Part shown: positions 7,607 to 15,288 of the stretch, in pieces
Layout of the letters: every line of letters begins with the position of its first letter
Numbering within the stretch: the stretch's first letter is position 1
From: JAIVGV01 sp035295985
Lineage (GTDB): Bacteria > Acidobacteriota > Blastocatellia > Pyrinomonadales > Pyrinomonadaceae
Assembly: GCA_035295985.1 (NCBI GenBank)
Contig: DATHBT010000212.1
Span: 1 to 23,801 of the forward strand
DNA length: 23,801 bases
Direction: 5' to 3'
Translations under genes and position numbers: made by a program
Notes under the pieces: generated by a model
What the model was told of the DNA's origin: nothing
The model's input: the letters and a program-made list of their open reading frames with translations, nothing else
The model's database searches: none

Positions 7607-8572
7607 TCAGTTTCTAAAATTCTGCGTCACCATCAGCCCGCGCCGGCCGCCGTCCATGATGCCGATGCCGAGGCGGCCGAAGGCGGGCTGGAGGATGTTG
7701 GCGCGGTGGCCGGGCGAGTTCATCAGGCCCGTGTGCGCGACCGACAGGGTCGGCGCGAGCGCGAGGTTCTCGCCCGCCGTGCGGAACGAAACGTTGTCGC
7801 GCCTCATGCGGTCGAAGGGACTCACACCCTCCGGCGTCTGGTGCGCGAAGTAGCCGCGCGCGAACATGTCGGCCGAGTGCTTCCGGGCGACCTCCGTCAT
7901 CTCCGGGTCGGGCGCGAGCGCGGGGAGGCCGGCCGAGGCCCGCTCCGCGTTGACGAGTTCGAGCATGCGCGCTTCGAGGTCGGGCCGCGGCGTGGTGTTC
8001 GCGACCTTGAAGTCCAGCTCGACGCGCTCGTCCGAGCCTGGGCGGATGGTCAGGCGCGTGAGGGTCTGCGCGATGGCCTCGTCGAAGACGGGGCGGAGCG
8101 CCATCTCCAGCCGCTCGGTCTGCGCGGCGAGGCGGTTGGCGAGTGCGCTCTCGCGCGCCTGCTCGCGCACCCCGTCCGGCAGCGGCACGGAGAGCAGCAG
8201 CGCGCCTAAGACGGCCGCCGCGATGAGGCCGCTCACGAAACCGGGCAGCATGCCGAGCGCGCGGTTGGCGGGGCGCTCGTGCGCGTCTTCGGGCAGCCGG
8301 CGCAGCAGCAGGTAGTGCCCCAACAGGTGGACGGTGACGCCCGCCGAGATCGACACGAGCAGGAACGCGGCGGGCCTGTCCCACACCTCGGGCCAACCGA
8401 CGTGCGGGCCGAGCCAGCGCGCCACAGGCTCGTAGAAGCGCAGGCCCGCCAGTATGCTCACCACCCAGCGGACGAGATCGAGCAGCCCGTGGATGAAGCC
8501 CCGCCTGTAACCCTGCGCCACGCCGAGCACGACGACCAGCACGAGCAACACGTCGAAGATGTTCAAGCTCAT
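7607..8572 (-). CDS. CvpA-family membrane protein fused to a CAP (SCP/PR-1-like) domain
   Basis: 321 residues. Residues 1-~130 form a CvpA-type membrane domain, with hydrophobic segments at about 5-20, 33-47, 67-88 and 106-128 and the typical GYRRGFIHGLLDLVRW after the first helix. Residues ~197-321 are a CAP domain: MLELVNAERASAGLPAL, ARKHSADMFARGYFAH (His232), GENLA (Glu268), and SPGHRANIL (His289), ending GIGI...MVTQNF. These are the conserved His/Glu/His of the bacterial YkwD-like CAP group. CvpA is linked to colicin V production and envelope stress; CAP domains are usually extracytoplasmic, so the fusion probably tethers one outside the membrane. No clear Shine-Dalgarno precedes ATG 8572. 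The gene is divergent from treZ across a 340-bp gap. Domain calls are firm; the biochemical role is unknown. Confidence 0.88.
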   Translation of the reverse strand: MSLNIFDVLLVLVVVLGVAQGYRRGFIHGLLDLVRWVVSILAGLRFYEPVARWLGPHVGWPEVWDRPAAFLLVSISAGVTVHLLGHYLLLRRLPEDAHERPANRALGMLPGFVSGLIAAAVLGALLLSVPLPDGVREQARESALANRLAAQTERLEMALRPVFDEAIAQTLTRLTIRPGSDERVELDFKVANTTPRPDLEARMLELVNAERASAGLPALAPDPEMTEVARKHSADMFARGYFAHQTPEGVSPFDRMRRDNVSFRTAGENLALAPTLSVAHTGLMNSPGHRANILQPAFGRLGIGIMDGGRRGLMVTQNFRN

Positions 8573-8912
8573 AACCAGGAAGCGGGCCGTGCCCGGCGCG
8601 CCATATGTCCCTTAAGTCGATTCGCCGACTCCGGCCCGGTAACGCCACTTCGGTTGTTACCGCGTCCCGACGTTCCTTTAATTCTGTCCGCCCAGTCCGG
8701 TTGATTTTGTCTGCCGAGAATGTAAACCGTCTCCCGGCCGAAACGAAACCGCAGGGCAACGCAGCGATTTTCGGCGGGCGGCGGGTGCGAAGCTGTGTCG
8801 TTTGTGTGGAATTTCGGGCGGCGCGTCCGCGTGCATTTGGCAAGCGCACCCGCAATCCGTTTACAATCGTCGCCAACTTTTCCGACAACTCAGAACCGGG
8901 GTCTTCAAGGGG
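8573..8912. promoter_or_regulatory. Divergent intergenic region between the cvpA-CAP gene and treZ
   Basis: 340 bp with no supported gene; expected to hold promoters for both directions. A sigma-70-like pair for treZ could be TTGGCA (8837-8842) and TACAAT (8862-8867), but the 19-bp spacer is long. A dyad, CGGTAAC (8637-8643) and GTTACCG (8656-8662), lies on the cvpA-proximal side and could be an operator or a small hairpin. I see no clear promoter for the minus-strand gene. Confidence 0.4.
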
Positions 8913-10895
8913 ATGGGCGCAGACTTTCAACGCAGGCTTCCCGTGGGCGCGGAGGTGCAGGCGGGCGGCGGCACGCACTTCCGCATGTGGGTGCCGCGCC
9001 GCAGGCGCGTCGAGGTGGTTCTCGAATCGCCGACGGGCGAGCGGCTGTCGGCCTTCGAGCTGAACGAGGAGGACGGCGGCTACTTTTCCGCCTTCAACAA
9101 GGACGCGCGCGACGGCACGCTCTACCGCTTCCGCCTGGACGGCGACGACAGCTACCTCTACCCCGACCCGGTCTCGCGCTTCCAGCCCGCGGGGCCGCAC
9201 GGCCCTTCGCGCGTGGTCGATCCGTCGAAGTTCAGATGGACAGACCGGGAGTGGCGCGGACGCCCTTTGCGCGGTCAGGTCATCTACGAGCTGCACGTGG
9301 GCACGTTCACGCGCGAGGGCTCGCTGGCCGCTGCGGCGCGCGAGCTGCCGGAGTTGGCCGATACGGGCATCACGGTCGTCGAGCTGATGCCGCTCGCGGA
9401 TTTTCCGGGCCGCTTCGGCTGGGGCTACGACGGCGTCAACATGTTCGCGCCCACGCGCCTCTACGGCGAGCCTGACGACCTGAGAAGGTTTGTTGACGAG
9501 GCGCACCGCGCGGGCCTCGCCGTTATCCTCGACGTGGTCTATAACCATTTCGGCCCGGACGGCAACTACTTAGGTCAGTTCTCGTCAGACTACGTGACCG
9601 ACCGCTACGACAACGAGTGGGGCGACGCGATCAATTTCGACGGCGAGAACGCCGCGCCCGTACGCGAGTTTTTCGTCGCCAACGCCGGCTACTGGATCGA
9701 CGAGTTCCACATGGACGGCCTGCGGCTCGACGCCACACAGCAAATTTTCGACGCGTCCGAAGAGCACATCCTGACGGCGGTCGGCCGCGAGGTGCGCCGC
9801 CGTGCCGGGGGCCGCGAGACGATCATCGTCGCCGAGAACGAGGAACAGCAGGCCTGGCTCGCGCTGCCGCCCGGGCGCGGCGGCTACGGACTCGACGGCC
9901 TGTGGAACGACGACTTCCACCACTCCGCCGTCGTAGCCGTCACCGGCCGCAACGAGGCTTACTACACCGACTTCGCGGGCCGGCCGCAGGAGTTCATCTC
10001 GGCCGTCAAGTACGGCTACCTCTTTCAGGGCCAACGCTTCAAGTGGCAGCGCAAGCGGCGCGGCAAGTCGTCGCTGGACGTTCCGCCGGATGTCTTCGTC
10101 AACTACATCCAGAACCACGATCAGGTCGCCAACTCCGCGACCGGCGAGCGGCTGCACAAGCTAACTTCGCCGGGCCGCTTCCGGGCCTTGACGGCGCTTC
10201 TGCTGCTCGCGCCCTCGACGCCGATGCTCTTCCAGGGGCAGGAGTTCGCGTCGTCCGCGCCGTTCCTCTTCTTCGCCGACCACAACGAAGATTTGTCGAG
10301 GCTCGTCTGCAAAGGGCGGGCGGATTTTCTGGCGCAGTTCCGCAGTGTAGCGACGAAGGAGACGCGGGAACAACTCCCCGACCCTTCGGCCTACGAGACC
10401 TTCGAGCGCTGCAAGCTCGATCTGTCGGAGCGCGAGCGCAACCGCGGGGCTTACGATCTCCACCGCGACCTGCTCAGGTTGCGCCGCGAGGACGCGGTCT
10501 TCAGCGCGCAACGGCAGCGCGGCGTTGACGGCGCGGTGCTCGGCCGCGAGGCGTTCGTCCTGCGCTTCCTCGGCGACGGCGGGGACGACCGCCTGCTCGT
10601 CGTCAACTTCGGCCGCGACCTGCACCTCGATATCGTGCCCGAACCCCTGCTCGCGCCGCCCGCAGAATCGATCTGGGCGATCCTCTGGTCGAGTGAAGAC
10701 CCGCGTTACGGCGGCGGGGGGACGCCGCCCGTCGAAACCGACGACAACTGGCGCATCCCCGGCCACGCGGCCGTCGCGCTGAGGCCGTCTCCCGTCGGCG
10801 AGATGAGAGACCGGGCGGCGGGCCGCGGCGAAGAGACCGAGGAAGCTGAAACGAGGCGTGAGGGGCTGGCCGATCTGGCGGAGGGACGGCGTTGA
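8913..10895 (+). CDS. treZ: Malto-oligosyltrehalose trehalohydrolase (TreZ)
   Basis: 660 residues from ATG 8913. It hydrolyses the bond next to the terminal trehalose unit made by TreY, releasing free trehalose (GH13). An N-terminal carbohydrate-binding fold (THFRMWVPRRRRVEVVLE) precedes the barrel: VIYELHVGTFT (123-133), VVELMPLADFPG (155-166), WGYDGV, DVVYNHFGPDGNYL (207-220), the nucleophile region HMDGLRLDA (Asp273), the acid/base region IIVAENEE (Glu308) and QNHDQVAN (Asp403). The FGPDGNYL signature and the NEE after the acid distinguish TreZ from GlgB. An upstream in-frame start at 8802 would add 37 residues unlike the family. An unusual charged tail of about 30 residues (GRGEETEEAETRREG) follows the C-terminal beta domain, and its stop overlaps the next start. 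It heads the plus-strand run. Confidence 0.95.
   Translation: MGADFQRRLPVGAEVQAGGGTHFRMWVPRRRRVEVVLESPTGERLSAFELNEEDGGYFSAFNKDARDGTLYRFRLDGDDSYLYPDPVSRFQPAGPHGPSRVVDPSKFRWTDREWRGRPLRGQVIYELHVGTFTREGSLAAAARELPELADTGITVVELMPLADFPGRFGWGYDGVNMFAPTRLYGEPDDLRRFVDEAHRAGLAVILDVVYNHFGPDGNYLGQFSSDYVTDRYDNEWGDAINFDGENAAPVREFFVANAGYWIDEFHMDGLRLDATQQIFDASEEHILTAVGREVRRRAGGRETIIVAENEEQQAWLALPPGRGGYGLDGLWNDDFHHSAVVAVTGRNEAYYTDFAGRPQEFISAVKYGYLFQGQRFKWQRKRRGKSSLDVPPDVFVNYIQNHDQVANSATGERLHKLTSPGRFRALTALLLLAPSTPMLFQGQEFASSAPFLFFADHNEDLSRLVCKGRADFLAQFRSVATKETREQLPDPSAYETFERCKLDLSERERNRGAYDLHRDLLRLRREDAVFSAQRQRGVDGAVLGREAFVLRFLGDGGDDRLLVVNFGRDLHLDIVPEPLLAPPAESIWAILWSSEDPRYGGGGTPPVETDDNWRIPGHAAVALRPSPVGEMRDRAAGRGEETEEAETRREGLADLAEGRR
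10880..10885 (+). promoter_or_regulatory. Ribosome-binding site for the GH133 gene (supports a TTG start)
   Basis: GGAGGG ends 6 nt before TTG 10892, the spacing expected for a start there. The alternative GTG at 10898 would have a 12-nt gap. The TTG shares bases with the TGA stop of treZ (TTGA), which fits translational coupling. Confidence 0.6.
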
Positions 10896-12970
10896 GCGTG
10901 GTCGCGGCGCAGTCGGGAAGAGACGCTGTGTTGATCCGCCGTCTGCCAGTCACCGAGGCAGACCTGGGGGAGGGCGCGGACGTGCTGTTGCGCCGCGAGT
11001 GGCTGGTGACGAACGGGCTGGGCGGCTTCGCGTCGGGTTCGGTCGCGGGCGCGCCGACGCGCCGCTACCACGGGCTGCTCGTCTCCGCGCTCCCCACCCC
11101 GCTCGGCCGCACGGTCATGTTCAACCACCTCACCGAGTGGGCGCGCACACAGGACGGCCGCCGCTTCCTCATCGGCGGACAGGAGCGCGCCGGCGGCACT
11201 TTGGAACTTCCCGGCGCGGCATACCTCAAAGAGTTCCGGCTCGAATCGGGGCTGCCCGTCTGGCGCTTCGACTTGGACGGCGGCGCGATCCTGGAAAAGC
11301 GCGTCCTGATGCCGCACCTGCAAAACACCTCTTACGTCAACTACCGGCTCGTCGAGGGGCGCGAGACGGTCAGGCTCAAGCTCCGCCCTTTCGTCCACTT
11401 CCGCGCGCTCGAAAACCCCGTCAACGCACAGGCCCCGCAGCCCTACACCATCACGGCGACCGACGACCAGCTCGAAGTCTCGGCCGCCAACAACTGCCCG
11501 CCGCTGCGCCTCAAAATATACGGCCTGCGCGCGACGTTTACGCTCGACGGCGGCGAGTTGCAGAACGTCTTCTACCGTGTCGAGGCCCGCCGCGGCTACG
11601 AGCACACGGGCGAGCTGTGGAGCCCCGGCTACTTCAGCGTCGATCTCACGCCCGACACGGCGGCCACGCTCGTCGGCTCGACCGAGGACTGGGAGACGTT
11701 GCGCGCGCTCCGCCCCGAAGAAGCGTCCGACGCCGAGCACGCGCGCCGCAAGCGCCTCCTCTCCTTCGCGCGCGAGGCGGCGAGTGATCCGGTCGCGGCC
11801 GAACTCGTCCTCGCCGCCGACCAGTTCGTCATCTCGCCCGCGGGCAGGCGCGAGGACGTGGCCCGCGCGCGCGCGGCGGGCGAGGAGGTCAGAAGCGTCA
11901 TCGCCGGCTACCACTGGTTCACCGACTGGGGCCGCGACACGATGATCAGCCTCGAAGGCTTGACGCTCTCGACCGGCCGCCACGAGGAGGCGCGCTGGAT
12001 TCTGCGTACCTTCGCACACTACGTCCGCGACGGCCTCATCCCCAACATGTTCCCCGACGGCGCGAACGAGGGCCTCTACCACACGGCCGACGCCACGCTC
12101 TGGTTCTTCCACGCCCTCGACCGCTACCTCCAGGCGACGAACGACCGGCAGACCCTCGAAACGGTGCTGCCGAAGCTGCTCGAAGTCGTCGAGTCTCACC
12201 TGCGCGGCACGCGCTTCGGCATCAAGGTTGACGAGCGCGACGGGCTGCTGCGCCAGGGCGCGGAGGGTTATCAGTTGACCTGGATGGACGCGAAGTGCGA
12301 CGGCTGGGTCGTCACGCCCCGGCGCGGCAAGGCCGTCGAGATCAACGCACTCTGGTACAACGCGCTGCGGCTCACGGAGGGCTGGCTGGGCGAGCTGCGC
12401 GGCGAAGAGGCCGCCGCCCCGCTGAGAGAGGCGGGCGACCTCGCCCGCCAGTCCTTCAACGCGCGTTTCTGGTACGAGGAGGGCGGTCACCTCTACGACG
12501 TTATCGACGGCGAGGACGGCCGCGACGATCCGGCCTGCCGCCCGAACCAGGTGTTCGCGATCTCGCTGCGCCACCCCGCGCTCGACCCTGCGCGCTGGGG
12601 GCAGGTCTTAAACGTCGTTCGCGCACAGTTGCTCACGCCCGTCGGCCTGCGCTCGCTCGCGCCCGGCCACCCGGACTACCGGCCGACCTACGAGGGCGAC
12701 CTGCGCGCGCGCGACGCCGCCTACCACCAGGGCACGGTGTGGGGCTGGCTCATCGGGCCGTTCGTCGATGCCTGGCTCAAGGTTCACCCGGAAGACCGCG
12801 CGGGCGCGCGCCGCCTGCTCGAAGGGTTTCTCGGGCACATGGACGAGTCCTGCGTCGGCTCGATCAGCGAAATCTTCGACGCCGAGCCGCCCTACCGCCC
12901 GCGCGGCTGCGTCGCACAGGCGTGGAGCGTCGCGGAAGTTCTCAGGTGCTGGGTGAAGACTGCTGATTAA
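10892..12970 (+). CDS. Amylo-alpha-1,6-glucosidase / glycogen debranching enzyme (GH133-type)
   Basis: 692 residues. The N-terminal beta domain matches the bacterial/archaeal glycogen debranching enzyme N-terminal family: REWLVTNGLGGFASGSV (35-51), PTRRYHGLLVSA (55-66), LEKRVLMP. The C-terminal (alpha/alpha)6 barrel begins near 300, with AGYHWFTDWGRDTMISLEGL (338-357), ANMFPDG-like PNMFPDGANEGLYHTADATLW, TWMDAK, KAVEINALWYNAL and YHQGTVWGWLIGPF. The family removes alpha-1,6-linked glucose stubs from limit dextrins; acidic residues in the DWGRD and WMDA segments are typical active-site positions. The TTG start has a well-spaced ribosome-binding site and overlaps the treZ stop. It is a second debranching system beside GlgX in the same locus. 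The last codons run straight into a palindromic repeat. Family assignment is firm. Confidence 0.93.
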   Translation: MSVVAAQSGRDAVLIRRLPVTEADLGEGADVLLRREWLVTNGLGGFASGSVAGAPTRRYHGLLVSALPTPLGRTVMFNHLTEWARTQDGRRFLIGGQERAGGTLELPGAAYLKEFRLESGLPVWRFDLDGGAILEKRVLMPHLQNTSYVNYRLVEGRETVRLKLRPFVHFRALENPVNAQAPQPYTITATDDQLEVSAANNCPPLRLKIYGLRATFTLDGGELQNVFYRVEARRGYEHTGELWSPGYFSVDLTPDTAATLVGSTEDWETLRALRPEEASDAEHARRKRLLSFAREAASDPVAAELVLAADQFVISPAGRREDVARARAAGEEVRSVIAGYHWFTDWGRDTMISLEGLTLSTGRHEEARWILRTFAHYVRDGLIPNMFPDGANEGLYHTADATLWFFHALDRYLQATNDRQTLETVLPKLLEVVESHLRGTRFGIKVDERDGLLRQGAEGYQLTWMDAKCDGWVVTPRRGKAVEINALWYNALRLTEGWLGELRGEEAAAPLREAGDLARQSFNARFWYEEGGHLYDVIDGEDGRDDPACRPNQVFAISLRHPALDPARWGQVLNVVRAQLLTPVGLRSLAPGHPDYRPTYEGDLRARDAAYHQGTVWGWLIGPFVDAWLKVHPEDRAGARRLLEGFLGHMDESCVGSISEIFDAEPPYRPRGCVAQAWSVAEVLRCWVKTAD

Positions 12971-12978
12971 GACACGGT

Positions 12979-13087
12979 CAGTTGTCCGTAGTCCGCTGTC
13001 AGTTGTTCGTGGCTGCGCGACCGCCCGACTCCCAGACGAGACTGCCGAGCACGGACAACGGACAACTGACAGCGGACTACGAACAGC
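12979..13087. repeat. Intergenic palindromic element between the GH133 gene and malQ
   Basis: A perfect 20-bp inverted repeat (12987-13006 with 13062-13081) lies within longer imperfect arms (about 12979-13010 and 13051-13087). Short motifs such as GTTGTCCGT recur within each arm. The element begins 8 bp after the upstream stop and ends about 9 bp before the malQ ATG, so it takes up nearly the whole gap. In the transcript it would form a long stem with a ~55-nt loop next to the malQ translation start. Confidence 0.88.
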
Positions 13088-13096
13088 TTCTCAGTT

Positions 13097-14632
13097 ATGA
13101 AACTCACCAGATCAAGCGGCGTGCTGCTGCACCCGACATCGCTGCCGGGCCGCTTCGGCATCGGCGACCTCGGCCCGGCGGCCTACAGGTTCGTCGACTT
13201 CCTCGCGGAGTCGGGCCAGACCTACTGGCAGATCATGCCGCTCGGCCCCACCGGCTACGGCGACTCGCCGTACTCTTCGTTCTCCGCCTTCGCCGGGAAC
13301 ACCCTGCTCGTCAGCCCGGAAAGGCTCGCGGAAGACGGCCTGCTCTCGGAAGACGATCTCAAGAACGCGCCCGACCTCCCGGCCGGCCGGGTGGACTTCG
13401 AGCGCGTCATCAAGTTCAAGCGCGACCTGCTGCAACGGGCCTTCGAGAACTACAAAAAAGACGATTCGCACCTGCGCGGCGAGTACGCCGGCTTCCAGAG
13501 CTACGCCTCCGCCTGGCTCGACGACTGGTCGCTCTTCGCCGCGCTCAAGGGCGAGCACAAGGGCGCGTCGTGGCACACCTGGCAGCGCGGCATCGCGCGG
13601 CGCGACGCGGGCGCGCTCGACTACGCGCGCGAGGCGTTCTCGGAAAGGATCGAGGCGCACAAGTTCTTCCAGTTCCTCTTCTTCTACCAGTGGTTTCACC
13701 TGAAAAAACACTGCGCGTCGAAGGGCGTGAGGATTGTCGGCGACATGCCGATATTCGTCGCGCACAACTCGGCGGACGTGTGGTCGCGGCCCGAGCTTTT
13801 CCAGTTGAACGAGGACGGCAGCCCGCGCGTCGTGGCCGGCGTCCCGCCCGACGCCTTCAGCAAGACGGGCCAACTGTGGGGCAATCCCCTCTACGACTGG
13901 GAGGCGATGCGCCGCGACGACTTCAGGTGGTGGGCCGACCGGATGCGCTCGACGCTGACGCTGGTTGACGTGGTGCGCGTCGATCACTTCCGGGGCTTCG
14001 CGGCCTACTGGGAAGTCCCGGCCGACCACGAGACTGCGGAGCACGGCCGCTGGGTCAACGCGCCGGGCCGCGAGCTGTTCAACTCCCTCGGCAACACGCT
14101 CGGCGAGCTGAAAATCATCGCCGAAGACCTCGGCACGATCACGCCCGACGTGCACGAGCTGCGCGACGAGTTCGGCTTCCCCGGCATGCGCGTCCTACAG
14201 TTCGCCTTCGGCGGCGACCCGCAGGACACACACCTGCCGCACAACTACGAGCGCAACACGGTCGTCTATACCGGCACGCACGACAACGACACGACCGCCG
14301 GCTGGTTCGCCGCCCGCTCGGACGAGGCGGCGGGCAGCGACGAAGCGTTGAAGCGCGAGCGCGAGAACGCGCTGAAGTACCTAGGCACGGACGGCGGCGA
14401 GATCAACTGGGACTTCATCCGCGAGGCCTTCAAGTCGGTCGCCGAACTCGCCGTCGTCCCCGCGCAGGACTTGCTCGGCCTCGGCTCCGAGGCGCGCATG
14501 AACACGCCCGCGAGCGCCGAAGGCAACTGGGCCTGGCGGCTCGCGGAGGGCGCGCTCACGGACGACCTGCGCGACAGGCTGAAAGACCTAACGACGCTCT
14601 GCGGGCGGCTGCCGCGAGTGGAAGAGAAGTGA
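13097..14632 (+). CDS. malQ: 4-alpha-glucanotransferase (MalQ, amylomaltase)
   Basis: 511 residues, the usual bacterial GH77 length. It transfers maltodextrin segments between chains, releasing glucose. The N-terminus RSSGVLLHPTSLPG and FGIGDLG (20-26), WQIMPLGPTGYGDSPY (44-59) and SAFAGN are GH77 hallmarks. Further on are RIVGDMPIFVAHNSADVW (212-229), the nucleophile VRVDHFRGF (Asp296), the acid/base IAEDLG (Glu343) and GTHDNDTTAGW (393-403), which holds the third carboxylate. In this locus it would reshape the linear dextrins released by the debranching enzymes into substrates long enough for TreY. No Shine-Dalgarno is visible: a palindromic repeat ends about 9 nt before ATG 13097. Its stop codon is also the edge of another repeat at 14631. 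Confidence 0.96.
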   Translation: MKLTRSSGVLLHPTSLPGRFGIGDLGPAAYRFVDFLAESGQTYWQIMPLGPTGYGDSPYSSFSAFAGNTLLVSPERLAEDGLLSEDDLKNAPDLPAGRVDFERVIKFKRDLLQRAFENYKKDDSHLRGEYAGFQSYASAWLDDWSLFAALKGEHKGASWHTWQRGIARRDAGALDYAREAFSERIEAHKFFQFLFFYQWFHLKKHCASKGVRIVGDMPIFVAHNSADVWSRPELFQLNEDGSPRVVAGVPPDAFSKTGQLWGNPLYDWEAMRRDDFRWWADRMRSTLTLVDVVRVDHFRGFAAYWEVPADHETAEHGRWVNAPGRELFNSLGNTLGELKIIAEDLGTITPDVHELRDEFGFPGMRVLQFAFGGDPQDTHLPHNYERNTVVYTGTHDNDTTAGWFAARSDEAAGSDEALKRERENALKYLGTDGGEINWDFIREAFKSVAELAVVPAQDLLGLGSEARMNTPASAEGNWAWRLAEGALTDDLRDRLKDLTTLCGRLPRVEEK

Positions 14633-14780
14633 TGAATGCGGTGTGATGAATGGAAGGCAGGGATAGAGGAGTCAGAATCCAGAATCCAGAATGAGTGGAC
14701 GCCAACCGTTCTTCATTCTGACTCCTGACTTCACTTCTGGATTCTGAATTCTGTCTTTCGTTCATCATTCCGCATTCATC
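14631..14780. repeat. Intergenic nested inverted-repeat element between malQ and the DoxX gene
   Basis: Outer arms 14631-14650 and 14761-14780 are inverted repeats matching at 18 of 20 positions. An inner 12-bp pair, 14673-14684 and 14735-14746 (CAGAATCCAGAA/TTCTGGATTCTG), is perfect, and AGAATCC-type units recur. The AT-rich, simple sequence contrasts with the GC-rich genes around it. The left arm starts inside the TGA stop of malQ. No T-run typical of an intrinsic terminator directly follows a stem. Confidence 0.88.
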
Positions 14781-14812
14781 ATTCATCGTTTTCTTAACGG
14801 GGGGTTGTATTG

Positions 14813-15235
14813 ATGAACGAGTCGTTCTTCGCGAGGTGGGAGCCGCGGGCGCTGAGCGTGCTGCGGATCGTCTCCGGCTTCCTGCTGATGCAGCACGGCC
14901 TGCAAAAGGTCTTCGGTCTGATCGCGCCGCCGCCGCGGCCCGGCGTGCAGCCGTTCGCGACGCCGCCGTTCTTCTCGACCGGCGGGATTTCGGGGTGGCT
15001 CGAACTCGTCGGCGGCTTCCTCCTCATCCTCGGCCTGTTCACGCGCCCCGTCGCCTTCATACTTTCGGGCCTGCTCGCCGTCGCCTACTTCTACGCCCAC
15101 GCGCCCTCCAGCTTCTGGCCGATACTTAACCGCGGCGAACTGGCCGCGCTCTACAGCTTCGTCTTCCTCTACCTCTTCTTCGCGGGCGGCGGCCCGTGGG
15201 GCGTTGACGCTTACCTGCGCCGCGGGAGGGGTTGA
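14813..15235 (+). CDS. DoxX-family membrane protein
   Basis: 140 residues with four predicted membrane segments (about 13-36, 59-76, 79-97 and 107-126). The pattern LSVLRIVSGFLLMQHGLQKV at the start, GWLELVGGFLLILGLFTRPVA in the middle and an aromatic-rich last helix (YSFVFLYLFFAGGGPWGVD) is typical of DoxX/YphA proteins. These are small membrane proteins, some tied to quinone-linked or redox functions; a specific reaction cannot be deduced. Start: ATG 14813, behind a GGGGGG stretch; an in-frame TTG at 14810 is less likely. It lies between malQ and a LigB-type dioxygenase gene on the same strand. DoxX genes often neighbour dioxygenase or oxidoreductase genes, so pairing with the downstream gene is plausible. 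Confidence 0.88.
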   Translation: MNESFFARWEPRALSVLRIVSGFLLMQHGLQKVFGLIAPPPRPGVQPFATPPFFSTGGISGWLELVGGFLLILGLFTRPVAFILSGLLAVAYFYAHAPSSFWPILNRGELAALYSFVFLYLFFAGGGPWGVDAYLRRGRG

Positions 15236-15273
15236 GATAACTGAGACGCGCGCGACGCGAGGCGGCGACTCGC

Positions 15274-15283
15274 GGAGGAGGTG
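15274..15283 (+). promoter_or_regulatory. Strong ribosome-binding site for the LigB/YgiD-type dioxygenase
   Basis: GGAGGAGGTG ends 5 nt before ATG 15289. It is the clearest Shine-Dalgarno on the plus strand in this window and fixes the start of the gene. Confidence 0.75.
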
Positions 15284-15288
15284 TCGCG

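Noticed and set aside
8802..8912. Upstream start for TreZ adding 37 residues
   Set aside because: The added segment does not resemble the TreZ N-terminus and covers the likely promoter (TACAAT at 8862).
7614..9548. A 644-residue minus-strand frame spanning the cvpA-CAP gene and the start of treZ
   Set aside because: It overlaps two well-supported genes in a different frame, and its translation is Arg/Ala-rich with no recognisable domain.
10706..12574. A 622-residue minus-strand frame opposite the GH133 gene
   Set aside because: Antisense shadow of a confidently identified enzyme; no motif and no ribosome-binding site of note.
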